From assembly GCF_900103275.1 (NCBI RefSeq), contig NZ_FNGP01000004.1:285734-349733 (forward strand): a DNA stretch of 64,000 nucleotides, in the 5' to 3' direction. The notes beneath the pieces are model-generated. The model ran no database searches and had not been told where the DNA came from. It saw only the letters and a program-made list of their open reading frames with translations. The translations under genes were made by a program, and so were the position numbers. Positions 43,769 through 53,240 of this stretch are shown here, one piece after another. This DNA is from Tessaracoccus oleiagri (GTDB lineage: Bacteria; Actinomycetota; Actinomycetes; Propionibacteriales; Propionibacteriaceae). How positions within the stretch are numbered: position 1 is the first letter of the stretch; each line of letters opens with the position of its first letter.

Positions 43769-45760
43769 TCACTGCCGCAGGCTCAGGATGTGCGCGGGCT
43801 GCGCGGGGTAGAGCTTCACGAAGTTCCGCTCGCCCCACTGGTACTCCTCGCCCGTCAGCTCGTCGTGGGCGACGACCGGCCGGTCGCGGTCGAAGCCGAG
43901 CGCCTCGAAGTCGAGGTACACCTCCGAGTACACGTCGTGGTCCGGCGACAGGCTGCACACGGTGAGCACCACGTCGTCCCCGTCGGTCTTCGAGAACGCG
44001 ATGATCTCCTCGTGCGGCACGTGGTGGAACTGCACGTCGCGAAGCTGCTGCAGCGCGGGGTGCTCCTCGCGGATCTCGTTCAGGCGCCCGATGAGCAGGT
44101 TGAGGTTGGGCTGCGCGTCGAAGTCGCGCGGGCGGAACTCGTACTTCTCGGAGTCGAGGTACTCCTCGCGGCCGGGCGCGTTGGCCTCGTGCTCGAACAG
44201 CTCGAACCCGGAGTAGACGCCCCACGAGGGCGACATTGTCGCCGCGAGCACCGAGCGGATCGAGAAGGCGGCCGGATTGCCGGACTGCAGGAAGAACGGG
44301 TTGATGTCCGGCGTGTTCACGAAGAAGTTCGGCCGGTAGTAGTCCGCCATGGTGGTGGAGAGGTCCGTGAGGTACTCGGTGAGCTCCCACTTGGTGTTGC
44401 GCCACGTGAAGTAGGTGTAGGACTGCTGGTAGCCGACCTTGCCGAGAGTGGCCATCATCTGGGGGCGGGTGAAGGCCTCGGCCAGGAAGATGACCTCCGG
44501 GTGGTCCGCGTGGATCTCCTTCAACAGCCAGTCCCAGAAGTCCACGGGCTTTGTGTGGGGGTTGTCGACGCGGAAGACCGTGACGCCCTTGTCGATCCAG
44601 AACTTCAGGAGCCTCAGCGACTCGTGGTAGATCCCGACGGGGTCGTTGTCGAAGTTGATCGGGTAGATGTCCTGGTACTTCTTCGGCGGGTTCTCGGCGT
44701 ACGCGATGGTGCCGTCGATGCGGGTGGTGAACCACTCCGGGTGCTCCTGCACCCAGGGGTGGTCCGGGGAGGCCTGCAGCGCGAAGTCGAGGGCCACCTC
44801 GAGGCCGAGCGAGTGGGCCTTCTGCACGAAGCGGTCGAACGCGTCGAAGTCGCCCAGGTCGGGGTGGATGGCGTCGTGGCCACCGGCTGCGGATCCGATC
44901 GCCCACGGGGATCCCGGATCGGCGTCGGTGGCGTCGAGGGTGTTGTTCTTGCCCTTCTTGAAGGCGCTGCCGATGGGGTGGATCGGCGGCAGGTAGACGA
45001 TGTGGAAGCCCATCCGGGCCGCCGCCTCGAGGCGTTCGTGCGAGGAGTCGAAGGTGCCGGAGTGCCAGTTGCCCTGTTCGTCCTGCCAGGCCCCTTGGCT
45101 GCGCGGGAAGAACTCGTACCACGACGAGTAGAGCGCGCGGCGGCGTTCCACGCGGATCGGGTACTCGGCCGACGGCGAGACCAGCTCGCGGGGACCGAAC
45201 CGGGCCATGGCCCGCATGATGGGCCGCGAGGTCACGAGTTCGAGTACCTCGTCCGCGTCGCTCGCGGCCTCGGACATGGAGTCGGCGGCGCCACGAAGCA
45301 GCTGCGCGGCCCCGTGGACGCCCACCTGGTCGGCGTGGGTGGCCGCCCGCTCGAGCAGGTCACGGCCCTCCATGAAGACCAGGTCGACGTCGACGCCGAC
45401 CGGCAGCTTCTTCTCCGCGTGGTGCACCCAGGTGCCCCACGGGTCGGACCAGCCCTCGACGCGGTAGCTCCACTCGCCCTCCTCGGCCATGCGGACGTGC
45501 GCCTCCCAGATGTCGAGGCCCAAGGGCTCGATCTGGCGCATGTCGATGCGGCGCTGGCGGCCGGAGGGGGACGTGAGGATGACGGAGGCGGCCACCGCGT
45601 CGTGCCCTTCGCGGAACACGTTGGCGGTGATGCGCAGCCGTTCATGGACGACGGCCTTGACCGGGTAGGTGCCGCACTCGATGACGGGACTGATTCCGGT
45701 GACCGGGATGCGACCGAAGCCGCCGGGCGTACGATTCAGGCGCTTGTGAGGGAACTCCAC
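43769..45760 (-). CDS. glgE: Alpha-1,4-glucan:maltose-1-phosphate maltosyltransferase
   Basis: 663 residues, GH13_3. It adds maltosyl units from maltose-1-phosphate to alpha-1,4-glucan. N-terminal domain RLNRTPGGFGRIPVTGISPV, barrel motifs GFHIVYLPPIHPIGSAFKKG, nucleophile GVTVFRVDNPHTKP (Asp), acid/base EVIFLAEAFTRPQMM (Glu), and the family's AENPPKKYQDIYPINFD loop. A validated drug target in M. tuberculosis. Second gene in glgX-glgE-mak-glgB. Confidence 0.95.
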   Translation of the reverse strand: MEFPHKRLNRTPGGFGRIPVTGISPVIECGTYPVKAVVHERLRITANVFREGHDAVAASVILTSPSGRQRRIDMRQIEPLGLDIWEAHVRMAEEGEWSYRVEGWSDPWGTWVHHAEKKLPVGVDVDLVFMEGRDLLERAATHADQVGVHGAAQLLRGAADSMSEAASDADEVLELVTSRPIMRAMARFGPRELVSPSAEYPIRVERRRALYSSWYEFFPRSQGAWQDEQGNWHSGTFDSSHERLEAAARMGFHIVYLPPIHPIGSAFKKGKNNTLDATDADPGSPWAIGSAAGGHDAIHPDLGDFDAFDRFVQKAHSLGLEVALDFALQASPDHPWVQEHPEWFTTRIDGTIAYAENPPKKYQDIYPINFDNDPVGIYHESLRLLKFWIDKGVTVFRVDNPHTKPVDFWDWLLKEIHADHPEVIFLAEAFTRPQMMATLGKVGYQQSYTYFTWRNTKWELTEYLTDLSTTMADYYRPNFFVNTPDINPFFLQSGNPAAFSIRSVLAATMSPSWGVYSGFELFEHEANAPGREEYLDSEKYEFRPRDFDAQPNLNLLIGRLNEIREEHPALQQLRDVQFHHVPHEEIIAFSKTDGDDVVLTVCSLSPDHDVYSEVYLDFEALGFDRDRPVVAHDELTGEEYQWGERNFVKLYPAQPAHILSLRQ

Positions 45761-45796
45761 GCCCAGCAGCCTACCGGGCGGGGTGCGTCAGTCGAG

Positions 45797-47941
45797 TCAC
45801 TCGCCGAGATCGGCGGGCGCCGGCGGTGTGACGGCCGCCTTCGCGGCCTCCAGCTCGGCGGCGGTGCGCGCCACGTCGCCCGCGAGCAGCAGCACGCTGC
45901 GGGCCGGCACGGTGACCACCTCGTACGGCCCGTAGGGGCCGGGGGTGAGCTCGGAGCCGTCCGCCGACGACCAGGCGACCTCCCAGCCGCGCGCCGACTC
46001 GGGCCCCGGCAGCGTGATTTCCTCCTCGCCCGCGCCGGCGTTGAACCAGGCCAGGAACGCCGACTCGAGGTCGGAGACGTACATCCCGAGGAGCTGGCGC
46101 GACCCGTCGCTCCAGGCGTTGGGGCTCATCAGCGCGCCGTCGCGGTCCACCCACGTGAGGTCGATCCGGGACAGCGGCTCCCCGTCGGGGTCCACGAGCT
46201 CCCGGTGGTAGCGGTAGCGGTCGCTGCGGAGGACCGGGTGCCGGCGTCGGAGGGCGATCAGCGCCCTGACCTTGTCCTGGACGACGCGCCACTCGTCGTC
46301 GATGTCCCAGTTGACCCACGACACCGGCGTGTCCTGGCAGTAGGCGTTGTTGTTGCCGCGCTGCGTCCGGCCGAACTCGTCGCCGGCCACGATCATGGGC
46401 GTGCCGACGGCCAGGAGTTGGGTCGCCTGGAAGTTGAGCACCTGGCGGCGCCGCAGGGCGTTGATGCCCGCGTCCTCGGTCTCGCCCTCCCAGCCGTGGT
46501 TCCAGGAGCGGTTGTTGTCGGTCCCGTCACGGTTCGACTCGCCGTTGGCCTGGTTGTGCTTCACGTCGTAGCTGACCAGGTCCCGCATGGTGAAGCCGTC
46601 GTGGGCGGTGACGAAGTTGACGCTGGCCTGCGGGCCGCGGTCCGGACGGTCGAAGATGTCCGGAGAACCTGCCAGTCGGGTGGCGAGCTCGTTGACGCCT
46701 CCGGCGTGGCCGCGCCAGAAGTCGCGCACGTGGTCGCGGAACTTGTCGTTCCACTCGCTCCAGCCGGCCCCGAAGTTGCCGACCTGGTAGCCGAAGGGGC
46801 CGATGTCCCACGGCTCGGCGATGAGCTTGATGTCCTGGAAGGCGGGGTCCTCGTTGATCGAGCGGAGGAGTTCGTGGTCCTTCACGACGTGGTGCTCGGA
46901 GTCGCGGAACAGGGCGGTGGCAAGGTCGAACCGGAAGCCGTCCACGCCCAGCTCCTGCACCCAGTAGCGCATGGAGTCGATGATCAGGCGCCGCACCATG
47001 GGATGGGCGGTGTTCACGGAGTTGCCCACCCCGGTCACGTCGTAGTCGGAGCCGTAGTCGTTGCTCATCCGGTAGTAGGAGCGCTGGTCGAGCCCGCGGA
47101 AGGACAGTGTCGGGCCGTCGATGCCGCCCTCGGCGGTGTGGTTGTAGACGACGTCGAGGATGACCTCGATGCCGGCCTCGTGGAGGGCGCTCACCATCTG
47201 CTTGAAGTGGGTGATCTGGTCGCCGGCCATGCCGTGCGCCTTGTACATCGCGTGCGGGGCGAAGAACCCGAGGGTGTTGTACCCCCAGTAGTTCCGGAGC
47301 CCCTTCAACGCGATGAACGGCTCGGAGACGAAGTGGTGCACCGGGAGCAGCTCCACGGCGGTCACCCCCAGGCCCAGCAGGTACTCCACCACGGCCGGAT
47401 CCGCAATGCCGAGATAGGAACCGCGCAGGTGGTCCGGCACATGGGGGTGCAGCTTGGTGAAGCCCCGGAGGTGCATCTCGTAGATCACGGACTCCGACAT
47501 GGGCCGCCTCCTGGCGACCGGCGCGGGCGGTGGCGTGTCGGCGACCACCATGCCGAGCGGCACCGAGCCCAGCGAGTCGTTGGTGTCCATGATGTGCGGC
47601 GCGTCGCGGCGGTGGCCGCGGATGTCGCCGCGGAAGTCGACGCCGCCGATGATGGCGCGGGCGTACGGGTCGAGCAGGAACTTGTGCGGGTTGAAGCGTT
47701 GTCCCTGCTCCGGCTCCCACGGGCCGTCGGCCCGGAACCCGTACAGCTGCCCGGGCCGGACGCCCGGCACGAACCGGGTCCACACGCCGTCGTCGGAGCG
47801 GTGCATGTCGAGCTCGGAGGGCGTGGGGCGGTCGGTGACGAGGACCAGCCTGACGCTGGTGGCGGAGGGTGCCCAGACGGAGAACCGCGCACCGTCTTCT
47901 ACGATGCGTGCTCCCAGCGGTGCGCTGGTGTAGAGCGTCAT
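45797..47941 (-). CDS. glgX: Glycogen debranching enzyme GlgX
   Basis: 714 residues, GH13_11. It cleaves alpha-1,6 branches in glycogen. CBM48 (VWAPSATSVRLVLVTDRPTP), RGFTKLHPHVPDHLRGSYLG, nucleophile GVDGFRFDLATALFRD (Asp), acid/base DIKLIAEPWDIGPFGYQ (Glu), and VTAHDGFTMRDLVSYDVKHN. A 30-residue Ala/Glu tail ends it. GAGGAG lies just before the ATG. It opens the operon with glgE-mak-glgB. Confidence 0.94.
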   Translation of the reverse strand: MTLYTSAPLGARIVEDGARFSVWAPSATSVRLVLVTDRPTPSELDMHRSDDGVWTRFVPGVRPGQLYGFRADGPWEPEQGQRFNPHKFLLDPYARAIIGGVDFRGDIRGHRRDAPHIMDTNDSLGSVPLGMVVADTPPPAPVARRRPMSESVIYEMHLRGFTKLHPHVPDHLRGSYLGIADPAVVEYLLGLGVTAVELLPVHHFVSEPFIALKGLRNYWGYNTLGFFAPHAMYKAHGMAGDQITHFKQMVSALHEAGIEVILDVVYNHTAEGGIDGPTLSFRGLDQRSYYRMSNDYGSDYDVTGVGNSVNTAHPMVRRLIIDSMRYWVQELGVDGFRFDLATALFRDSEHHVVKDHELLRSINEDPAFQDIKLIAEPWDIGPFGYQVGNFGAGWSEWNDKFRDHVRDFWRGHAGGVNELATRLAGSPDIFDRPDRGPQASVNFVTAHDGFTMRDLVSYDVKHNQANGESNRDGTDNNRSWNHGWEGETEDAGINALRRRQVLNFQATQLLAVGTPMIVAGDEFGRTQRGNNNAYCQDTPVSWVNWDIDDEWRVVQDKVRALIALRRRHPVLRSDRYRYHRELVDPDGEPLSRIDLTWVDRDGALMSPNAWSDGSRQLLGMYVSDLESAFLAWFNAGAGEEEITLPGPESARGWEVAWSSADGSELTPGPYGPYEVVTVPARSVLLLAGDVARTAAELEAAKAAVTPPAPADLGE

Positions 47942-48021
47942 GAGTCTCCTCGCGCGAACCCGTTCCATCCGTCATCCTGCCAGAGCCGCGGCGGAAAGCC
48001 GGGACCGTGGGCGGTGCGGCG

Positions 48022-48027
48022 TATCTT
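48022..48027 (+). promoter_or_regulatory. -10 element of the cysteine desulfurase gene
   Basis: TATCTT ends 8 bases before the ATG at 48036, with no Shine-Dalgarno. The divergent glgX start, 80 bases to the left, has one. Confidence 0.45.
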
Positions 48028-48035
48028 GGTCAGCG

Positions 48036-49154
48036 ATGAGCGAGCACGGAGTCTACTTCGATCACGCGGCGACGTCCCAGCTGAGGCCGGAGGCCGCGGA
48101 GGCGCTGCGCGCGGCACTGGCGGTGGCGGGGAACCCGTCGGCGCTGCACCGCGCCGGACAGCGCGCCCGGGCCCGGCTCGAGGAGGCGCGCGAGGAGCTC
48201 GCGGCCGCCATCGACGCGGATCCCAGCGAGGTCATCTTCACCTCCGGCGGCTCGGAGGCCGACTCGATCGCGGTGCTCGGGGGCCGACGGGCGCGGGGCG
48301 GACGGCTGCTGGTCTCGGCGGTGGAGCACCCGGCGGTCCTGGGCGCCCGCGACCGCGGCGCGGAGCTGATCCCCGTCACGGATGCGGGCCTGGTCGACGT
48401 CGACGCCGCGGCCGAGATGCTGCAGGACGACGTCGCGGTCGTGTCGGTCATGTGGGTGAACAACGAGACCGGCATCGTGCAGCCTGTGGAGGAGCTCCGG
48501 CGCCTCGCCCAGGCATCCGGCGCCTGGTTCCACACCGACGCCGTGCAGGCGCTGGGCCATGTGCCGCTGTCCTTCCGCGGCTCCGGGGTCGACATGCTGA
48601 GCCTCTCCGCGCACAAGGTGGGCGGACCCGTCGGCATCGGGGCGCTCGTGGCCCGCCGGGAGGTGAGGCCCGCGCCCGTCGGGCTCGGTGGGGGGCAGGA
48701 GCGCGAGGTGCGTTCCGGGACCGGCATGGTCGCGCTCGCGGCATCGTTCGCCGCGGCGGCCACCGTGGCGACGGGGGAGCTCGCGACGGAGTCCGCGCGG
48801 CTCGGCGCGTTCGGCGACCGGATCGCCGAGGCCCTCCGAGCGCTCGGAGCGACGGTGAACAGCCACGCCGCGCCGCACGCGCCCCACATCGTCAACGCGA
48901 CGTTCCCCGGCACCCGGGCGGACGACCTCCTGTTCCTGCTCGACCAGCGCGGGGTCTACGCCTCCGTGGGCAGCGCCTGCCGGGCCGGGGTCCACCAGCC
49001 GTCGGAGGTGCTGCTGGCCATGGGCCGCTCGGAGGCCGAGGCCTCGTCGACCCTGCGCTTCTCGATGGGCTGGACCACGACCGCGGGCGACGTCGAGCGG
49101 CTCCTGGCGGTGCTGGAGGAGACCGTGCCGCTCGCGCAGTCGGCGTTCCGCTGA
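48036..49154 (+). CDS. Cysteine desulfurase (IscS/NifS family)
   Basis: 372 residues, PLP-dependent, removing sulfur from cysteine as a persulfide. PLP lysine in LSLSAHKVGGPVGIGA, cofactor-binding His in WFHTDAVQALGH and AVEHPAVL, and active-site Cys in ASVGSACRAGVHQPS. mnmA follows 36 bases later, so it likely feeds sulfur to tRNA 2-thiouridine; the M. tuberculosis cluster (Rv3025c-Rv3024c) has the same order. A role in Fe-S cluster assembly is also possible. Confidence 0.93.
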   Translation: MSEHGVYFDHAATSQLRPEAAEALRAALAVAGNPSALHRAGQRARARLEEAREELAAAIDADPSEVIFTSGGSEADSIAVLGGRRARGGRLLVSAVEHPAVLGARDRGAELIPVTDAGLVDVDAAAEMLQDDVAVVSVMWVNNETGIVQPVEELRRLAQASGAWFHTDAVQALGHVPLSFRGSGVDMLSLSAHKVGGPVGIGALVARREVRPAPVGLGGGQEREVRSGTGMVALAASFAAAATVATGELATESARLGAFGDRIAEALRALGATVNSHAAPHAPHIVNATFPGTRADDLLFLLDQRGVYASVGSACRAGVHQPSEVLLAMGRSEAEASSTLRFSMGWTTTAGDVERLLAVLEETVPLAQSAFR

Positions 49155-49190
49155 CGCGCGGGTAGACTCGCCAGCCGGAAGGAGGGCGCC

Positions 49191-50273
49191 ATGCGAGTGT
49201 TGGCCGCGATGAGCGGGGGCGTCGATTCGGCGGTCGCCGCGGCCCGGATGGTGGCGCAGGGCCACGACGTGACAGGCGTGCACCTGGCGCTGTCGAAGAA
49301 CCCCGAGAGCTACCGCTCCGGGGCGCGCGGCTGCTGCTCGCTCGAGGACTCCCATGACGCCCGCCGGGTGGCGGACAAGCTCGACATCCCGTTCTACGTG
49401 TGGGACTTCGCCCAGGAGTTCCACCGCGACGTCGTAGAGGACTTCGTGGCCGAGTACGCGGCCGGCCGCACACCGAACCCCTGCCTGCGGTGCAACGAGA
49501 AGATCAAGTTCGCCGCGGTGCTGGAGCGCGGCATGAAGCTCGGTTTCGACGCGGTCGCCACCGGCCACTACGCCCGGCTGGAGCGGCGCGCCGACGGCAG
49601 GGTCACGCTGCACCGGGCGGCCGACGCAGCCAAGGACCAGTCGTACGTGCTCGGCATGCTGAACCAGGAGCAGTTGGCCCACTGCCTCTTCCCCCTCAAC
49701 GACGTGGAGAAGCCGGTCGTCCGGCAGGAGGCCCGCGAGCTCGGGCTCGGGGTCGCGAAGAAGCCGGACAGCCACGACATCTGCTTCATCCCGGACGGGG
49801 ACACGCAGGGCTTCCTCGGCAAGCACCTGGGGGAGCAGCGCGGCAGCATCGTGGACGCGGAGGGCGCGGTGCTCGGCGAGCACAGGGGCCACCACCGCTA
49901 CACGGTCGGCCAGCGCAAGGGGCTCGACCTGAAGGTCCCGGCACCCGCGGGCAATCCCCGCTACGTGCTGAGGATCGAGCCCAAGTCGAACACCGTCGTC
50001 GTGGGCTCCAGGGAGGAGCTCGCCGTGCGGGAACTGCGCGCGATCCGCCCGACGTGGACGCTCGATCCCGTCCCCGGCCCATGGCGGGGCGAGGCGCAGT
50101 TCCGCGCCCACGGGACGCCCATGGCCGCCGAGATCGAGGTGGTGGGCGAGGAACTCCTCGTCAGGTTCGACGAGGCGGCCTCCGGCGTGGCGCCCGGGCA
50201 GACCGTCGTGACCTACGACGGCGACCGCGTGGTGGGCAGCGCGGTGATCGCGGAGGCGCGCGGATGCGGGTGA
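49191..50273 (+). CDS. mnmA: tRNA-specific 2-thiouridylase
   Basis: 360 residues. It installs 2-thiouridine at U34 of Lys, Glu and Gln tRNAs. PP-loop [17 protein letters not shown], catalytic Cys in [14 protein letters not shown], second Cys in [15 protein letters not shown], and [15 protein letters not shown] for tRNA contact. AAGGAGG sits 6 bases before the ATG. The 3' end overlaps the MetE-like gene by 10 bases. Confidence 0.95.
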   Translation: MRVLAAMSGGVDSAVAAARMVAQGHDVTGVHLALSKNPESYRSGARGCCSLEDSHDARRVADKLDIPFYVWDFAQEFHRDVVEDFVAEYAAGRTPNPCLRCNEKIKFAAVLERGMKLGFDAVATGHYARLERRADGRVTLHRAADAAKDQSYVLGMLNQEQLAHCLFPLNDVEKPVVRQEARELGLGVAKKPDSHDICFIPDGDTQGFLGKHLGEQRGSIVDAEGAVLGEHRGHHRYTVGQRKGLDLKVPAPAGNPRYVLRIEPKSNTVVVGSREELAVRELRAIRPTWTLDPVPGPWRGEAQFRAHGTPMAAEIEVVGEELLVRFDEAASGVAPGQTVVTYDGDRVVGSAVIAEARGCG

Positions 50274-51202
50274 CGGCCGGCGGTTCGCTGCCGGGAGCCG
50301 ACTTCCGGGGCGCCCTGACCGCGATGACCGAGGCCCTCCCCGAACTGACGCCGTGGCCGGAGCTCCCTGCCCGGGGCCCCGGGTCCGCGATGATCGGGCG
50401 CGCCCTCGGCCTCATCGACGGACTCGCCTTCGACCTCCAGCCGGCCGGGTGGCGCCTCACCGACCACGGCGACGCGCAGCACCGGCGCGCCCGGGCGGCC
50501 TGGCGCCGGGACCTGGACGACGCCGAGGAACTGCTGCAGGGCTTCGAGGGGACGCTGAAGGTCGCGGTCGCCGGCCCGTGGACCCTGACCGCCGCCGTCG
50601 AACGACCCACGGGCGACAAGCTGCTCGCCGACCGGGGCGCGCGTCGCGAACTGGGGGAGGCACTGCTCGAGGGGGTGGAGGGGCTGCGTACCGACCTGGC
50701 ACGCAGGCTCCCCGGCGTCGAGGTGGCGTGGCAGGTCGACGAGCCCGCCCTCGTCGCCGTCCGCGAGGGGAGGGTGCCGACGGCCTCCGGTTTCTCCAGG
50801 CACCGCAGCGTCGACGACGCGGAACTCCGCGACGGCCTCGCCCCCTTCGCGGGTGCGCTCCTGCACTGCTGCGCGGGCGGCCGCTGGCTCGACGTCGCAG
50901 AGCGCGCGGGCTTCACCGCGGCCTACGTGGACGCGGCGCTCGTCGACCTCGACGAGGTGGGCGACTGGTTGGACCGGGGACGGTCGCTCGTGCTGGGGGT
51001 CGTCGACACCGCCTCGGCGGAGCGGCAACCGGCGGACCGGCTCGTCGACAACGCCCGGCGGGTCACCCGGGAGGTGGGGGTGACGGACGCGCTCGCCCTC
51101 GGCACCGCCTGCGGGATGGCGGGCTGGTCGCAGGCCGACGTGACGTGGCAGCTTGAGCAACTGCGTCGCGCGGCGGAGCTCGTCTCGCAGGACCGGGGCT
51201 AG
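50264..51202 (+). CDS. MetE-like (cobalamin-independent methionine synthase C-terminal domain) protein
   Basis: 312 residues, matching only the C-terminal barrel of MetE. Zinc-binding His and Cys of that barrel are kept as LLHCCAGG, with a late Cys in [26 protein letters not shown] is the folate-side motif. Its length matches actinobacterial Rv3015c-type proteins, which sit in the same place after mnmA. It is probably not a full methionine synthase; a core MetE function (other methyl donor) is plausible but unproven. Confidence 0.85.
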   Translation: MRVTAGGSLPGADFRGALTAMTEALPELTPWPELPARGPGSAMIGRALGLIDGLAFDLQPAGWRLTDHGDAQHRRARAAWRRDLDDAEELLQGFEGTLKVAVAGPWTLTAAVERPTGDKLLADRGARRELGEALLEGVEGLRTDLARRLPGVEVAWQVDEPALVAVREGRVPTASGFSRHRSVDDAELRDGLAPFAGALLHCCAGGRWLDVAERAGFTAAYVDAALVDLDEVGDWLDRGRSLVLGVVDTASAERQPADRLVDNARRVTREVGVTDALALGTACGMAGWSQADVTWQLEQLRRAAELVSQDRG

Positions 51203-51213
51203 ACTCGGCCGAC

Positions 51214-51414
51214 ATGGGACTGTTCTCCGACCTGGACCTGAGCGGCGACGCCCCGCTGCGCGCACGCCCCGTGTTCGGGCGAGGCCCCCGGCAGGTGCAC
51301 TCGACGAGGTTCAAGCGCATGATGCGCGTCGTCGTGCCGATCGTCTCGGTGGCGATCGCGGTCGGGCTCTTCTTCCTCGGGCGCATGTTCTACCTCATGC
51401 TCACCGGCCAGTAG
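51214..51414 (+). CDS. Small single-helix membrane protein before gatC
   Basis: 66 residues: a charged N-terminal half (DLDLSGDAPLRARPVFGRGP) then RVVVPIVSVAIAVGLFFLGR as one membrane helix. No family recognised. TAGACT overlaps the previous stop and ends 8 bases before the ATG, so a leaderless mRNA is likely. Its TAG stop is itself inside TAGGCT (51412-51417), the likely gatCAB -10. In mycobacteria ligA lies in this interval; here it does not. Confidence 0.7.
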   Translation: MGLFSDLDLSGDAPLRARPVFGRGPRQVHSTRFKRMMRVVVPIVSVAIAVGLFFLGRMFYLMLTGQ

Positions 51415-51417
51415 GCT
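51412..51417 (+). promoter_or_regulatory. Putative gatCAB -10 element
   Basis: TAGGCT overlaps the stop codon of the small membrane gene. It leaves about 30 bases of leader that include GAAGGAGCG, the gatC ribosome site. No clear -35. Confidence 0.4.
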
Positions 51418-51453
51418 TCCCCAAGACATCAACCCCTTTGAAGGAGCGCAATC

Positions 51454-51747
51454 GTGGCTGTCACGCCCGAAGACATCGCGCGGCTGGCGGGTCTTGCGCG
51501 CATCCAGCTCTCTGAGCAGGAGTGCCGCGACCTGGCGCCGGAGATCGACGTGATCCTGGAGTCCATGGCGAAGGTCGGCGAGGTAGCCGGCGACGACGTG
51601 GCCCTCACCACGCACGCGGTGCCGCGCACCAACGTGTTCCGCGCCGACGAGGTCCGCCCCAGCCTGACCCCCGAGCAGGCGCTGTCCGGGGCACCGGCGG
51701 CGGAGGACAACCGCTTCCGCGTACCGGCGATCCTGAGCGAGGACTGA
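51454..51747 (+). CDS. gatC: Asp-tRNA(Asn)/Glu-tRNA(Gln) amidotransferase subunit C
   Basis: 97 residues. Small stabilising subunit: N-terminal [20 protein letters not shown] and the conserved C-terminal [18 protein letters not shown] loop and FRVPAIL end. GTG start after GAAGGAG. It wraps around GatA and links it to GatB. The stop overlaps gatA's ATG (TGATG). Confidence 0.95.
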   Translation: MAVTPEDIARLAGLARIQLSEQECRDLAPEIDVILESMAKVGEVAGDDVALTTHAVPRTNVFRADEVRPSLTPEQALSGAPAAEDNRFRVPAILSED

Positions 51748-53240
51748 TGCTGATCACGAAGTCCGCGGCCGAGCTCGGCCGCCTCATCGCCGCCCGTGAG
51801 GCGTCGAGCGTGGAGGTCACCACTGCCTTCCTCGACCGCATCGACGAGCTCAACCCGACGCTCAACGCCTTCCTCCACGTCGACCGCGAGGGTGCGCTGG
51901 CAGCAGCCCGGGCGATCGACGAGCGCATCGCCGCGGGCGAGCAGATGGGCCCGCTGGCCGGCGTCCCGATCGGCGTGAAGGACAACTTCTGCACCGTCGA
52001 CATGCCCACCACTTGCGGGTCGAGGATGCTCGAGGGCTGGGTGCCCCCGTACGACTCGACCGTGGTCCGCCGCCTCCGCGAGGCCGGTCTGGTGATCGTC
52101 GGCAAGACCAACATGGACGAGTTCGCCATGGGATCGTCGACTGAGACGTCCGCCTTCGGGCCCTCGCGCAACCCCTGGGACACCGACCGCATCCCGGGTG
52201 GCTCGGGCGGCGGCTCGTCGGCGGCGGTAGCGGCGCACCTGGTGCCGCTCGCCCTGGGCTCGGACACCGGCGGCTCCATCCGCCAGCCCGCCGCGGTGAC
52301 CGGCACCGTCGGCATCAAGCCCACCTACGGCGGCGTCTCCCGCTACGGGGTCGTGGCGATGGCCTCCTCGCTCGACCAGCCGGGGCCGTGCGCGCGCACC
52401 GTCACCGACGCGGCGCTGCTGCACGAGGTGATCGCCGGCCACGACGACATGGACGCCACGTCGCTCGACCTCGACCACTCCGGGCTGGTGGACGCGGCCG
52501 CCACCGATGACCTCACGGGTCTGAGGGTCGGCATCGTCGACGAGTTCCGCGGCGAGGGCTACGACGAGGGCGTGATGGCGCGCTTCGACGAGGCCGTACG
52601 CAGGCTCGAGGCGCTCGGCGCAGAGGTGGTGACGATCAGTTGCCCGGCGTTCACCTACGCGCTGCCGGCCTACTACCTGATCCAGCCGGCGGAGCTGTCG
52701 AGCAACCTCGCCCGTTTCGACGGGATGCGCTACGGGCTCCGCGCCGGCGACGACGGCACGAGGTCGGCCGAGGAGGTGATGAGCCTGAGCCGCGAGGCCG
52801 GCTTCGGCAAGGAGGCCAAGCGCCGCATCATCATCGGCACGTACGCGCTGTCCGCGGGCTACGCGGACCAGTACTACGGCCAGGCGCAGAAGGTCCGCAC
52901 GCTGATCATCGAGGACTTCCGCGCCGCGTTCGAGCGGTGCGACGTGCTCGTCTCGCCCACCACGCCCACGACGGCGTTCCGGATCGGCGAGCGCGTCGCC
53001 GACCCGATGGCGATGTACATGGCGGACCTCTGCACGATCCCGTCGAACCTCGCCGGCAACGCGTCGGCGTCGTTCCCGATCGGGCTCTCCGACGACGGGC
53101 TGCCCGTCGGCCTGCAGGTGATAGCCCCGACGATGGAGGACACGCGCCTGTACCGCGTGGGCGGCGCGCTGGAACGCGACCTCGAGGCCGAGTGGGGCGG
53201 GTCGCTGCTCGACCGGGCCCCGGAAGCGAAGGGTGAGTGA
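51747..53240 (+). CDS. gatA: Asp-tRNA(Asn)/Glu-tRNA(Gln) amidotransferase subunit A
   Basis: 497 residues. Glutaminase of the amidase-signature family. The Ser-cisSer-Lys triad is visible: Lys in [10 protein letters not shown], the cis-Ser in [13 protein letters not shown], and the nucleophile in [13 protein letters not shown]. Provides ammonia to GatB for making Gln-tRNA and/or Asn-tRNA. The end overlaps gatB by 8 bases. Confidence 0.96.
   Translation: MLITKSAAELGRLIAAREASSVEVTTAFLDRIDELNPTLNAFLHVDREGALAAARAIDERIAAGEQMGPLAGVPIGVKDNFCTVDMPTTCGSRMLEGWVPPYDSTVVRRLREAGLVIVGKTNMDEFAMGSSTETSAFGPSRNPWDTDRIPGGSGGGSSAAVAAHLVPLALGSDTGGSIRQPAAVTGTVGIKPTYGGVSRYGVVAMASSLDQPGPCARTVTDAALLHEVIAGHDDMDATSLDLDHSGLVDAAATDDLTGLRVGIVDEFRGEGYDEGVMARFDEAVRRLEALGAEVVTISCPAFTYALPAYYLIQPAELSSNLARFDGMRYGLRAGDDGTRSAEEVMSLSREAGFGKEAKRRIIIGTYALSAGYADQYYGQAQKVRTLIIEDFRAAFERCDVLVSPTTPTTAFRIGERVADPMAMYMADLCTIPSNLAGNASASFPIGLSDDGLPVGLQVIAPTMEDTRLYRVGGALERDLEAEWGGSLLDRAPEAKGE

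Noticed and set aside
43754..49165. A continuous plus-strand open frame of 1803 codons opposite the glg operon
   Set aside because: It is antisense to glgB-mak-glgE-glgX, which all carry clear catalytic motifs. Long antisense frames are expected in GC-rich codon usage, and the translation is Arg/Gly/Val-rich with no family features.
50264..51202. Full methionine synthase MetE
   Set aside because: Only the C-terminal barrel is present, at about 40 percent of MetE length; named MetE-like instead.
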